Assembly (NCBI GenBank): GCA_963781285.1
Contig: CAWAFI010000021.1
Location: 83,247-147,246 of the forward strand
Source: CAIWHR01 sp963781285
GTDB taxonomy: Bacteria > Pseudomonadota > Gammaproteobacteria > Burkholderiales > Casimicrobiaceae
DNA length: 64,000 nt
Direction of reading: 5' to 3'
Part shown: positions 19,464-28,291 of the stretch, piece by piece
How the letters are laid out: every line of letters starts with the position of its first letter
Numbering within the stretch: position 1 is the first letter of the stretch
Translations under genes and position numbers: made by a program
The notes under the pieces: model-generated
The model's database searches: none
Seen by the model: the letters and a program-made list of their open reading frames with translations, nothing else
What the model was told of the DNA's origin: nothing

Positions 19464-19634
19464 GCCCGTGTCGTCGAACGAAAGAAGCGGGGTTCCGCCT
19501 TCGCGCGTACGGTGACACTCGAAGGGAAGGAGGGTCGGCCGGCAGCTCGCGCGGCGACGCGCCCTGCGGGCCTTGGCTTCACCCGCCGCGCTCGCAGCTG
19601 TATTCGCGGGAACGACGGAGTTCCGCGGAGCATG

Positions 19635-20405
19635 CTATTTCGCCGACTCCGCGGGCTTGATGGCGCCCATCGCCGAGAGAAGATCAACCGGAATCGGGAA
19701 CACGATGGTCGAGCTCTTGTCGCCGGCGATGTTGCCGAGCGTCTGCAGGTACCGCAGCTGCATCGCCTGCGGCTGGCGGGAGAGCATCTGCGCCGCCTGC
19801 AGCAGCTTCTCCGACGCCTGCAGCTCACCCTCGGCGTGGATGATCTTGGCGCGCCGCTCGCGCTCGGCCTCGGCCTGACGCGCGATCGCGCGTATCATCG
19901 ACTCGTTCAGGTCAACTTGCTTGATCTCGACCATCGACACCTTGATGCCCCACGCGTCGGTCTGGGTGTCGAGCACGCGCTGAATGTCGAGGTTCAGCCG
20001 CTCGCGCTCCGACAGGAGCTCATCCAGCGCGTGCTTGCCCAGCACCGCGCGCAGCGTCGTCTGCGCGAGCTGGCTCGTCGCCACGAGGAATTGCGCCACC
20101 TGGATCACCGATTTTTCGGGATCGACGACGCGGAAGTAGACGACTGCGTTGACTTTCACCGAGACGTTGTCGCGGGTAATGACGTCCTGCGGCGGCACGT
20201 CCATCACGATCGTGCGCAAGTCGATGCGCACCATCTGCTGGATCGCGGGGATGATCAGGATCAGTCCCGGCCCCTTCACTTTCCAGAAGCGGCCGAGAAG
20301 AAATATGACGCCGCGCTCGTATTCGCGCAACACGCGGAACGACGAAACGACCAGCACGGCGAGCGCGAGGAACACGACGCCGCCGACTCCGAGGCCGAGA
20401 CCCAT
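19635..20405 (-). CDS. slipin / SPFH-domain membrane protein (stomatin-like)
   Basis: A 256-residue membrane-anchored SPFH protein. It has an N-terminal hydrophobic helix (MGLGLGVGGVVFLALAVLVV) and the stomatin core starting EYERGVIFLLGRFWKVKGPG. The Ala/Glu-rich region includes AIARQAEAERERRAKIIHAE, followed by a C-terminal helix. The start at 20405 lies 2 nt downstream of the nfeD stop. Paired NfeD-slipin genes form a conserved module in which the NfeD protease cleaves slipin and the complex organises membrane microdomains. Confidence 0.93.
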   Translation of the reverse strand: MGLGLGVGGVVFLALAVLVVSSFRVLREYERGVIFLLGRFWKVKGPGLILIIPAIQQMVRIDLRTIVMDVPPQDVITRDNVSVKVNAVVYFRVVDPEKSVIQVAQFLVATSQLAQTTLRAVLGKHALDELLSERERLNLDIQRVLDTQTDAWGIKVSMVEIKQVDLNESMIRAIARQAEAERERRAKIIHAEGELQASEKLLQAAQMLSRQPQAMQLRYLQTLGNIAGDKSSTIVFPIPVDLLSAMGAIKPAESAK

Positions 20406-20407
20406 GG

Positions 20408-21775
20408 CTATTCTCCTTTGGCCGGTGCGTCCTGCGGCGCGACGGTGAGGACGAGGCCGTCGCGCCCGGTCACTCGCACCGGCTGCCCGCGCTTCAACGG
20501 TACCGCGCTCTTGACGCGCCACTGCTCGCTGTGCACGCGTGCCCAGCCTTCATCCGCGAGATCGTCGAGCACGAGCCCGGCGGCGCCGACCAGTTCCTCG
20601 CTGCCGGAAACGACGGGGCGGCGGCGCGCCTTCAGCGCGGCACCGGACACAAAGAAAACGAACGCCGCCGTCACCACGGTCAATCCCGCGATCAGCGTGT
20701 ACGGAATGCCGAAGGCCGGTACATCGGTGTCGATCAGCAGCACGGCGCCGATGACGAACGCGATGATGCCGCCAACACCCAGCACACCGAATGTCGCCAG
20801 GAACACCTCCGCGATCATGAATGCGAGGCCGAGGAGAATGAGTGCCAGGCCGGCGTAATTGACCGGCAGCAGATGCAGTGCGAACAGTCCGAGCAGGAGC
20901 GCGATGGCACCGACCACACCGGGCAGCACGAAGCCGGGATTCGAAAATTCGAAGAACAGGCCGTAGATGCCGATCATCATCAGGATGAGCGCGACACTCG
21001 GGTTGGCGATGACTCCAAGGAACTGGCTCTTCCAGTCGGGCGCGATCGCCACGGTCGCCGCTCCGGTCGTCGCGAGCACGCGCTCGCCGCCGGCGGTCGT
21101 CACCTTGCGGCCGTCGAGCTTGGCGAGGAGGTCCGGCACGTCGCGTGCGACGACGTCGATCACGTGTTGCGCGAGGGCCTCGTCGGCCGAGAGACTCACC
21201 GCTTCGCGCACGGCGCGCTCCGCCCATTCGACATTGCGCCCGCGCAACTGCGCGAGCCCGCGTATGTAGGCAGCGGCGTCGTGGACCTGCTTTTTCGCCA
21301 TCGCGCCTTCATCGCCGGAAGGCGCCGGCTTTTCGCCCTTGTCCGCGCCCGGATCCTTGCCCGGCGTTGAGGGCGCCGAACCGGGCATGCCGATCGCCAC
21401 CGGGGTCGCCGCACCGAGGTTGGTGCCCGGTGCCATCGCGGCGATGTGACTGGCATAGAGGATGTAGGTGCCGGCGCTCGCGGCGCGCGCGCCACCTGGC
21501 GCAACATAGGCCACCACCGGCACGCCGGAAGCGAGGATCGCTTTGATGATCTCGCGCATCGACGTATCGAGGCCGCCTGGCGTGTCGATCTCGAGCACGA
21601 CGAGCTGCGCGCCCTCCTGCTCGGCGCGCGCAAGACCGCGCACAACGTAATCCGCGGTCGCGGGACCGATCGCGCCCGTCAGCGGCATCACGATCACCGC
21701 CTTGGACGCAGCCATCGCCTCGGTGAGCGCCCAGCCGAGCGCCACGATGACGACGATCCGCAGAAGCTTCGCCAT
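20408..21775 (-). CDS. NfeD-type membrane serine protease (ClpP class)
   Basis: The long form of NfeD, 455 residues: signal/TM, ClpP-fold protease domain, four or more TM helices and a C-terminal OB-fold. Protease features are VLEIDTPGGLDTSMREI, the Ser nucleophile in ARAASAGTYILYA (near residue 95) and a lysine in the AMAKKQVHDAAAY segment (near 150). Helices span roughly 235-370 and the OB domain follows. The ATG at 21775 starts the hydrophobic leader KLLRIVVIVALGWAL; earlier in-frame starts add no recognised sequence. It is the first gene of the nfeD-slipin operon. Confidence 0.93.
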   Translation of the reverse strand: MAKLLRIVVIVALGWALTEAMAASKAVIVMPLTGAIGPATADYVVRGLARAEQEGAQLVVLEIDTPGGLDTSMREIIKAILASGVPVVAYVAPGGARAASAGTYILYASHIAAMAPGTNLGAATPVAIGMPGSAPSTPGKDPGADKGEKPAPSGDEGAMAKKQVHDAAAYIRGLAQLRGRNVEWAERAVREAVSLSADEALAQHVIDVVARDVPDLLAKLDGRKVTTAGGERVLATTGAATVAIAPDWKSQFLGVIANPSVALILMMIGIYGLFFEFSNPGFVLPGVVGAIALLLGLFALHLLPVNYAGLALILLGLAFMIAEVFLATFGVLGVGGIIAFVIGAVLLIDTDVPAFGIPYTLIAGLTVVTAAFVFFVSGAALKARRRPVVSGSEELVGAAGLVLDDLADEGWARVHSEQWRVKSAVPLKRGQPVRVTGRDGLVLTVAPQDAPAKGE

Positions 21776-21952
21776 CTTTCTCCGCGGTCCCGGGCGTATC
21801 CCGGTCCGCCAAGCCATTATTGCAGAATTCGGCGGTGCCGGCATGTCGCGGAGTGCGTTGCGTCCTTCGACTGAGGAATGAACATCACGGCGGGCACCAA
21901 CCGCCCCGACGTGCTTCGGCGGTGGAGCGCTCGACCGGTCTGCATCCGCGCG

Positions 21953-22507
21953 TCAGTCGGCAGGGAACTTCGGCGTTCCGGCCTCGATGCTGCGTCGCGC
22001 CGCCATTTCGCTGCCGATTTCGGCGAGTGCCAGCGTATCGAGCGTTGCCTCGGCGAGCGGAAGGAGCTCGCTCTCCTCGCGGGCGATGTGCGCGGTATAC
22101 GCCGCGCGGATCTCTCCTACCTGCCGCGGCGAGAGGTCGGCGCGCGCGCCGGCGACGATGCCGGCCAGTCTCGGCCGCAGGCGGCGCCAGTGTACGGCGA
22201 GAGCGGCGTGCTCGCGCTCGAGGTCGGCGATCAGCATGTTGGCCCGCTCCGGCGCTTTCTGTTGCAGCCGCGGGAACAGGCTCGCTTCCTCGTCGGCGTG
22301 ATGGTTCGGCGCCGCCGTGTCGAAGTACCTGAGGATGGCGCGCGCCGCTGCGCGCGCGTCGGCGTCGCAGCCATGCTCGGGCAGATGGCGCTGCAGGCGC
22401 TCGAGTGTCGCCAGCTGGCGCTCGATGCGGCCATGGCACGCCGAAAGCATGCCGAGCGGATCGTCGAACGACGGGGCGGTGTGAACGGTGAGCGAATCGT
22501 TGGCCAT
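21953..22507 (-). CDS. hemerythrin-like (HHE) domain protein 2
   Basis: A 184-residue soluble HHE four-helix protein, a family that binds a diiron centre and O2 or senses redox state. Iron-ligand signatures are His in LSACHGRIE (about residue 25), HHADEEASLF (about 69-78), LEREHAALAVHW (about 97) and TAHIAREESELLPL (about 139). It is the last gene of a minus-strand run, 29 nt after the SirB2-family gene and ultimately downstream of boxA. Physiological role (O2 storage, sensing or nitrosative protection) cannot be decided from sequence. Confidence 0.88.
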   Translation of the reverse strand: MANDSLTVHTAPSFDDPLGMLSACHGRIERQLATLERLQRHLPEHGCDADARAAARAILRYFDTAAPNHHADEEASLFPRLQQKAPERANMLIADLEREHAALAVHWRRLRPRLAGIVAGARADLSPRQVGEIRAAYTAHIAREESELLPLAEATLDTLALAEIGSEMAARRSIEAGTPKFPAD

Positions 22508-22536
22508 CGGGGAACGAATTGTGCCTGCGCCGCCGA

Positions 22537-22932
22537 TTATAGCGATGCAAGGAAGCCCCACGGCGACCTGGTCAGCGCCACCGACACGATGTAGGCGAAC
22601 GTCGCGAGGGACACGGCGAAGGCGACGAGCCGGATACTGCGTGTCCGACCGCGTTTCAGCGCGACGGTACCGAACCCGATGTAGGCGGCGAGCGCCATGA
22701 TCTTGGCGGCGAGCCAGCCGCCGCGGGTGGCGCCGGCGCCGAGCTGCCAGACGAGCAGGAGCGCCGAGGCGAGCAGCACGGTGTCGATTACGTGCGGGAC
22801 GATCCTGACCCACCGCTGGCGCAGGCGCTCCGGCGACCCCAGCATCCACACGCCGCGGACAGCGAACAGCGTGATCGACAGCGCCGCCGCGCCGATGTGG
22901 ATTGCCTTGACGGTGCCGTATTCCACGGGCAT
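22537..22932 (-). CDS. SirB2-family integral membrane protein
   Basis: A 131-residue protein of four hydrophobic helices beginning MPVEYGTVKAIHIGAAALS, with conserved features of the SirB family: HIGAAALSITLFAVRG, PHVIDTVLLASALLL and WLAAKIMALAAYIGFG. SirB2 proteins are poorly characterised. It sits between two hemerythrin genes (26 and 29 nt gaps), so the three are likely co-expressed. The conserved membrane histidines (near 12 and 47) could in principle bind a metal or heme, which is speculation. Confidence 0.87.
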   Translation of the reverse strand: MPVEYGTVKAIHIGAAALSITLFAVRGVWMLGSPERLRQRWVRIVPHVIDTVLLASALLLVWQLGAGATRGGWLAAKIMALAAYIGFGTVALKRGRTRSIRLVAFAVSLATFAYIVSVALTRSPWGFLASL

Positions 22933-22958
22933 GGCGAAAACGGCAGGACGGGCGCGGG

Positions 22959-23663
22959 CTACGTGCTCGCGCCGCGCACCCCACGGACCCGCGTGCCACG
23001 CGCCGTCGGTGTGAGGCTGAGGATCCGGCGGTACAGCGACTCCACGTGCGCCTTCGGCCGGAGACCGGCGAGCGGATTGTCATTGGCGCGAAAAGCGGTA
23101 TCGATGCGCTCCCAGTCGGCGGCCGTCAGGTGCCGCTGCGCGAGCGGGAGGAGTGACTCTTCCTCCTTTGCCATGTGCCGCCAATGGAATTCCGCGTAGT
23201 CGTCGACCGCTTGCATGAGCGCGTCGCGCGCCGTGCGGCCGCGCCGGTACGCATCGAGCTTCGTTTGTAGCGAATCGATCAGCGCAGCGCCGCGCACGTG
23301 CTCGGCTTCGAGCTCGTTGATCAGCGCCCGGGCCCGCGGGCAACGTGCCGCCAGCGCCCTGAACAGGTGTCGGCTCTCCTTCGGGTGGTGCAGCCGCTCT
23401 GGAAACGCCACCACATAGTCGAGCATCGCGCCGATGAGCGCGAGGTCCTCCGCCGTGCCGTCCGTGGCGAGTCGCCGAACCGCGAGACGAAGGCCGAAGA
23501 GGACCGACGCGATCGCAAGATGCTCGTCCTTCAACGTCCGGATCGCGGCGGCCGCGGCCGGATGCGGCGCGGGCGGTCGTTGCGCGGGCCGCGCACGGGC
23601 TGGCGCCCGGCCGGAGGTGTTGGCCACGAGCGGCCTCACGGCACGTCCTCCGTGCGTACTCAT
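22959..23663 (-). CDS. hemerythrin-like (HHE) domain protein 1
   Basis: A 234-residue protein with an Ala/Pro/Arg-rich N-terminal extension (about 1-40) and an HHE domain. Ligand motifs are LKDEHLAIAS, ERLHHPKESRHLF, ELEAEHVRGAALI and FHWRHMAKEEESLLPL. The LHHPKE variant is typical of a proteobacterial hemerythrin subgroup. The start at 23663 leaves only 4 nt after the boxA stop, indicating translation from the same transcript as the benzoyl-CoA epoxidase genes. An upstream in-frame start lies inside boxA and was rejected. Confidence 0.87.
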   Translation of the reverse strand: MSTHGGRAVRPLVANTSGRAPARARPAQRPPAPHPAAAAAIRTLKDEHLAIASVLFGLRLAVRRLATDGTAEDLALIGAMLDYVVAFPERLHHPKESRHLFRALAARCPRARALINELEAEHVRGAALIDSLQTKLDAYRRGRTARDALMQAVDDYAEFHWRHMAKEEESLLPLAQRHLTAADWERIDTAFRANDNPLAGLRPKAHVESLYRRILSLTPTARGTRVRGVRGAST

Positions 23664-23667
23664 CGCG

Positions 23668-24891
23668 TCAGTAGGTCTCGACGTGATAGCGCCCGTTCGC
23701 GCGGAGCTCCGGGAGGAGAGCATCCCAATTCTTGCCATGCTCCCGGCACGCGTCGCGAAACGCCTCGTCGACACCCTGCTCCATGCCCTTCAAACCGCAG
23801 ATGTAGACGTAGCAGTTCGCATCGGCAAGGAGCCGTGCCACGTCGGCGGCGCGCTCGCGGATGCGATCCTGCACGTAGCGTTTGGGCTCCCGGGGAACGC
23901 GCGAGAACGCAAAATTGATGTCGATGAAATCCTTCGGCAGTTTCAGCAGCGGGCCGAAGTACGGCAGCTCGCCTTCCGAGCGTGCACCGAAGAACAGCGC
24001 CAGCTCGCCGCCTTCCTTCAGCGCGATACGCCGGCGGCGGCGCTCGGTCATCGCGCGCATCGGCGCCGAGCCGGTGCCGGTGCAGACCATGAGCAGGCTC
24101 GCCCCCGGATGATTGGGCATCAGGAACGTCGTGCCGTAGGGGCCGACCACGCGGACCTGCTCGCCCTTCTGCAGGTCGCACAGGTAGTTCGAGGCGACCC
24201 CGGCAACGGGCTTCCCGTCGTGGTCCTCGGTGACGCGCTTCACGGTGAGCGACAGATTGTTGTAGCGCGGCCGCTCGCCGTCGCGCGGGCTCGCGACCGA
24301 ATACAGGCGCACGTGGTGCGCCCTGCCCGTCGCATCGACGCCGGGTGGAAGGATTCCGATCGTCTGTCCCTCCAGCACCGGGAAGGCGGCGCCGCCGAAA
24401 TCGAGGACGATGTGCCGGATGTCGCTCGTCGCATCGTCGGCGGTCAGGCGGAAATTGCCGCTGACGGTCGCAATCGCCGGCTTCTCGATCGAATAGAGGT
24501 TGACGTAGGGGTGCGCGGCCGACCATGGCGGGCGGGCCTCGCCGCCCTGGCCGGAGGTTGCGACCGACGTGATCCGCACGACATCGGTCGGAAGCTCCGT
24601 CGCGGCGCCGGCATCGAGCGCCGTCTGCGACGGCAACGTGTCCCATCCGAACTGCTCGGCGAGCGTGTACGGCTTTGCGCGGTCGACCTGTCGCCAGTTG
24701 TCAATGGCGCCGGTCGGGCAGGGCGCGATGCATTCGTTGCAGTAGTTGCACTTCGCCGGATCGACGACGTAGTTGCGCGCGTCATGCGTGACCGCGTCGA
24801 CCGGGCAGGTTTCCTCGCACGTGTTGCAGCGGATGCAGATCTCCGGGTCGATCAGGTGCTGGCGCAACACGGCGAAAGTAGGGTCAGACAC
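23668..24891 (-). CDS. boxA: benzoyl-CoA 2,3-epoxidase reductase subunit BoxA
   Basis: BoxA passes NADPH electrons to the BoxB epoxidase in aerobic benzoyl-CoA degradation. The 407-residue protein has an N-terminal two-cluster ferredoxin domain (C19, C22, C25, C29 and C48, C51, C54, C58). A FAD/NADP reductase domain follows, with HHVRLYSVASPRDGE for FAD, MVCTGTGSAPMRAM for NADP, and YICGLKGME near the C-terminus. The start is GTG at 24891. Its first codons form part of one arm of an inverted repeat, so the exact N-terminus deserves care; the conserved part begins RQHLIDPEICIRC. Confidence 0.96.
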   Translation of the reverse strand: MSDPTFAVLRQHLIDPEICIRCNTCEETCPVDAVTHDARNYVVDPAKCNYCNECIAPCPTGAIDNWRQVDRAKPYTLAEQFGWDTLPSQTALDAGAATELPTDVVRITSVATSGQGGEARPPWSAAHPYVNLYSIEKPAIATVSGNFRLTADDATSDIRHIVLDFGGAAFPVLEGQTIGILPPGVDATGRAHHVRLYSVASPRDGERPRYNNLSLTVKRVTEDHDGKPVAGVASNYLCDLQKGEQVRVVGPYGTTFLMPNHPGASLLMVCTGTGSAPMRAMTERRRRRIALKEGGELALFFGARSEGELPYFGPLLKLPKDFIDINFAFSRVPREPKRYVQDRIRERAADVARLLADANCYVYICGLKGMEQGVDEAFRDACREHGKNWDALLPELRANGRYHVETY

Positions 24892-24957
24892 GACTTTTGT
24901 CCTTGATCAGATTCGGGAACGCGCGGTAACCAACGGAAAGTCGTGTCTGACCCTTTC
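24877..24957. repeat. inverted repeat spanning the boxB-boxA junction
   Basis: The segment CGAAAGTAGGGTCAGACACG and following bases (about 24874-24896) recurs in inverted orientation at about 24937-24957, with a 2-nt deletion and a spacer of about 40 nt. The left arm supplies the GTG start and first codons of boxA. It may be a small mobile or REP-type element, or an mRNA hairpin modulating boxA translation. Confidence 0.7.
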
Positions 24958-24962
24958 GCTTC

Positions 24963-26387
24963 TCAGTTGAACCTGACGTACTCGAATTCCGGCGGCTGGT
25001 TGTTGATGCCGCGCGCTGGCGCCGCGATCCAGTTGGCGAAGCGTCCGGGCTCGGCCACCCGCCCCATCAGCGAGGCGACGAACGCGCGATCCGCTTCGGA
25101 CGGAAGCCAGTGCAGATGCTTATGCGTCCAGTCGGCCTCGGTCACGACGTTGCCGTCGGGATCCACACGGACCGCCGACAGCGGGCCGATCTTGCGGTTG
25201 AACGCCTTGTGCGGGGCCTTCAGCCGGAACGCGACGCCGCTCTTTTCGATGATCTTGTTCCACCGCTCGATGCCGGCGACGGCATCCTTGACGTAATCAT
25301 CGCGCAGCTTTTCGTTCAGCGCGTTGAGCGCCGGCGCCTGCGTGGTGACGAGCCTCCCCTCGCGCACTTCCAGCACCGGGTAAGTCGCATCGGTCAACAA
25401 GTGGTCGTCGCCGATCCTGGTTTCCTCGAAGCGGCCCTTCAGGCCCGTGGAGTAGAACGTCGCGGCATTCGACGAGACGTCGGCGCCGAAGAGATCCATC
25501 GTCACGCTGAAGTGGAAGTTGAGGTAGCGCTGAATCGTCGGCAGGTCGATCAACCCGAGCGCGCGGATTTTCGCCGGATCGTCGATCTTGTGCTGGACCA
25601 TCGCCTCGCAGGTGCGCTGGATGATGCGGCCCACACCGGACTCGCCGACGAACATGTGATGCGCTTCCTCGGTCAGCATGAAGCGGCAGGTACGCGCGAG
25701 CGGATCGAAACCGGACTCGGCGAGCGAGCAGAGCTGGTACTTGCCGTCGCGGTCGGTGAAATACGTGAACATGAAGAACGCCAGCCAGTCGGGCGTCTTT
25801 TCGTTGAACGCACCGAGGATGCGCGGATTGTCGGCGTCGCCGGAGCGCCGTTCGAGCAGCGCTTCGGCCTCCTCGCGGCCGTCGCGGCCGAAATACGCTT
25901 GCAGCAGGTAGACCATTGCCCACAGGTGGCGGCCTTCCTCGACATTGACCTGGAACAGGTTGCGCAGGTCATAAAGCGAGGGGCAGGTGAGGCCGAGATG
26001 ACGCTGCTGCTCGACCGAGGCAGGCTCGGTGTCGCCTTGCGTGACGATCAGCCGGCGCAGGTTGGATCGGTATTCGCCGGGGACTTCCTGCCACGCGGGC
26101 TCGCCCTTGTGCGCGCCGAAATTCACGGTGCGGCCGGCCTCGGCCGGCGTGAGAAAGATGCCCCAGCGATAGTCGGGCATCTTGACGTAATCGAAGTGCG
26201 CCCAGCCCTTCGGCTCCACGCTGATCGCGGTGCGCAGGTAAACGTCGGCGGTGCTCGTCCCCTCCGGTCCCATGTCGGCCCACCAGTGCAGGAATTCGGG
26301 CTGCCAATGCTCGAGGGCGCGCTGCAGGGTCTTGTTGCTCGCGAGCTCCACGTTGTTGGGGATCTTCTCGCTGTAGTCGATGCTCAT
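24963..26387 (-). CDS. boxB: benzoyl-CoA 2,3-epoxidase oxygenase subunit BoxB
   Basis: BoxB is the class I diiron oxygenase that converts benzoyl-CoA and O2 to 2,3-epoxybenzoyl-CoA. The 474-residue length matches the family. The opening (MSIDYSEKIPNNVELASNKT) and internal blocks such as WADMGPEGTSTADVYLRT and the diiron-ligand region MLTEEAHHMFVGESGVGR are characteristic. The gene lies 71 nt upstream of boxA in the same direction and 184 nt after boxC. No defect is seen. Confidence 0.97.
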   Translation of the reverse strand: MSIDYSEKIPNNVELASNKTLQRALEHWQPEFLHWWADMGPEGTSTADVYLRTAISVEPKGWAHFDYVKMPDYRWGIFLTPAEAGRTVNFGAHKGEPAWQEVPGEYRSNLRRLIVTQGDTEPASVEQQRHLGLTCPSLYDLRNLFQVNVEEGRHLWAMVYLLQAYFGRDGREEAEALLERRSGDADNPRILGAFNEKTPDWLAFFMFTYFTDRDGKYQLCSLAESGFDPLARTCRFMLTEEAHHMFVGESGVGRIIQRTCEAMVQHKIDDPAKIRALGLIDLPTIQRYLNFHFSVTMDLFGADVSSNAATFYSTGLKGRFEETRIGDDHLLTDATYPVLEVREGRLVTTQAPALNALNEKLRDDYVKDAVAGIERWNKIIEKSGVAFRLKAPHKAFNRKIGPLSAVRVDPDGNVVTEADWTHKHLHWLPSEADRAFVASLMGRVAEPGRFANWIAAPARGINNQPPEFEYVRFN

Positions 26388-26430
26388 GAATGCTCCGGAT
26401 GGTTGCCCTGAGGTCGTAAAAACGGGGTAC

Positions 26431-26570
26431 GGACCGATGAAAAGCGTAGTGAGCAGCCCCGGCTGCTAGGCGGCGCGCAGCGAGGCGCGAGACAGTACAC
26501 GGACGTACGGCGAGCGCCGAGCGAGCACACAACAACGCAGACGGGGCGCGCAGTAGCTTTGCATCGGTCC
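26431..26570. repeat. long inverted repeat between boxC and boxB
   Basis: GGACCGATGAAAAG (26431-26444) and CTTTGCATCGGTCC (26557-26570) pair at 13 of 14 positions around a GC-rich 112-nt interior. The interior contains a further small hairpin (AGCAGCC-CC-GGCTGCT, 26452-26467). The 184-nt gap holds no gene. It could be an mRNA-stability or REP-type structure separating boxC from boxB. Confidence 0.6.
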
Positions 26571-26571
26571 C

Positions 26572-28263
26572 TCAGACGCGGTTCCAGTCGAATCTAGCCT
26601 TGTTGCCGGTGCCAAAGACCTTCAGCGCACCGGCCTCGCCGACGGCGTTCGGGCGGATGAAGATCCAGTTCTGCCACGCGGTGAGGCGGCCGAACACGCG
26701 CGTCTCCATCGTCTCGACGCCCGCGAAGCGCAGGTTCGCCTCCATGCCGGTCAACGCGTCGGGCGACAGGCTGGCACGTTCTTCGAGCGCGATGCGGATT
26801 TCGTCGACCCAGTCGAGGTCGTCGGGCGCGGCAGTGACGAGTCCAAGTTCGAGCGCCTCCTGCGCACCGAGCGTGCGGCCGGCGGTCGCCTTCGCGGCGG
26901 CGATCGGTTCCGCCTCCTCGCAGAACCGCGTCGCGATCCGGGTGAGCCCGTTGACCATCGGATACGCACCGAAGTTCATCTCCGAGAGCCCGAGCTTCGG
27001 CGCTGTCGGTTCGTCGTCCGACAGCGCCAGCATGTAGCTGCGGTCGGCGGCGAGCGCGAGTTCGAAGAGCGTGCCGGCGAAGCACGAGCCCGGCTCGATC
27101 AGCGCGTAGAGCGTGCGCGAGGTCACATCGAGGCGCGCCAGCGTCCGCCGCAGCATGCCGATGGTCTCGCGGACGAACCAGTTCGCCGCGTGGCGCTGCA
27201 GCGCTTCGTCGGCGGCCAGCACGTGGGCGGCATTGCCGGCGGACTTGAGGATCCACGTGCCGATCTCGAGCTCGTTGGTGCGCAGGAGCAGGATCGCGTC
27301 GTCGAGCTCGCGCGCCATCGCGAGCGGCCACCATGCGGCGCCTTCCCCAAGGATGCTGGCGAGATCGTTCGGCGGCGGCGCAGCCGGCGCGGACACCGTG
27401 ATCGTCGCGTGGCGCGCGCGACGGTCGATGCGGACGTCGACGTGTCCGTAATGGATGCCGGTGGCGTCGATCGTGCGACGAAGGGGCGTCAGCACGACCC
27501 CCGTGGCGTCGGTGGGCCGGTCGCTTTTCGCCGCCAGCGCGCTCGCTCGCTCGCGGACCTTTTGCGCGAACTGCTGCGGCTTCGCGGAATCGTCGATGAG
27601 GCGCCACTCCTTCGCCCGCTGCGCGCGGACCCCCTCGACCAGCGTGCAGAAGATGTCGGCGCGATCGCGGCGGACCTTGCGCTTGTCGGTCACGCGCGTG
27701 AGCCCGCCGGTGCCGGGCAGCACGCCGAGCAGCGGCACTTCGGGCAGACTCACCGCGGAGGAGCGGTCGTCGATGAGGAGGATCTCGTCGCAGGCGAGTG
27801 CCAGCTCGTAGCCGCCGCCGGCGGTCGTGCCGTTGCACGCGGCGACGAACTTGAGGCCGGAGTGCCGGCTCGAATCCTCGATGCCGTTGCGCGTCTCGTT
27901 GGTGAACTTGCAGAAGTTGACCTTCCACGCATGCGTCGAGACACCGAGCATGAAGATGTTGGCGCCCGAGCAGAAGATCCGGTCCTTCCCGCTCGTGACG
28001 ACGACACTCCTCACCTCGGGGTGCTCGAAGCGGATCCGCTGCAGCGCGTCGTGCAATTCGATGTCGACGCCGAGATCGTAGGAGTTGAGTTTCAGCTTGT
28101 ACCCCGGCTTGATCCCGCGATCCTCGTCGATGTCGAGGGAGAGCGTCGCGATGGGGCCGTCGAACGACAGCTTCCAGTGCGCATACCGGTCGGGCTGCGT
28201 ATCGTACGTGACGTAGGGCGCTTCCCGCGTGTCACGCGGAAGTGCGGCGGCCGCTTGTGCCAT
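26572..28263 (-). CDS. boxC: 2,3-epoxybenzoyl-CoA dihydrolase BoxC
   Basis: BoxC is the crotonase-superfamily enzyme that hydrolytically opens the epoxybenzoyl-CoA ring, releasing formate. The 563-residue double-crotonase protein matches BoxC length. Conserved parts include LDIDEDRGIKPGYKLKLNSY, the oxyanion-hole segment KDRIFCSGANIFMLG and GTTAGGGYELALACDEI. It follows boxR by 28 nt and leads boxB. Confident by overall pattern and by context with boxA and boxB. Confidence 0.97.
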   Translation of the reverse strand: MAQAAAALPRDTREAPYVTYDTQPDRYAHWKLSFDGPIATLSLDIDEDRGIKPGYKLKLNSYDLGVDIELHDALQRIRFEHPEVRSVVVTSGKDRIFCSGANIFMLGVSTHAWKVNFCKFTNETRNGIEDSSRHSGLKFVAACNGTTAGGGYELALACDEILLIDDRSSAVSLPEVPLLGVLPGTGGLTRVTDKRKVRRDRADIFCTLVEGVRAQRAKEWRLIDDSAKPQQFAQKVRERASALAAKSDRPTDATGVVLTPLRRTIDATGIHYGHVDVRIDRRARHATITVSAPAAPPPNDLASILGEGAAWWPLAMARELDDAILLLRTNELEIGTWILKSAGNAAHVLAADEALQRHAANWFVRETIGMLRRTLARLDVTSRTLYALIEPGSCFAGTLFELALAADRSYMLALSDDEPTAPKLGLSEMNFGAYPMVNGLTRIATRFCEEAEPIAAAKATAGRTLGAQEALELGLVTAAPDDLDWVDEIRIALEERASLSPDALTGMEANLRFAGVETMETRVFGRLTAWQNWIFIRPNAVGEAGALKVFGTGNKARFDWNRV

Positions 28264-28291
28264 GACTTCTCCTCGTTGACCTTCGATGGCG

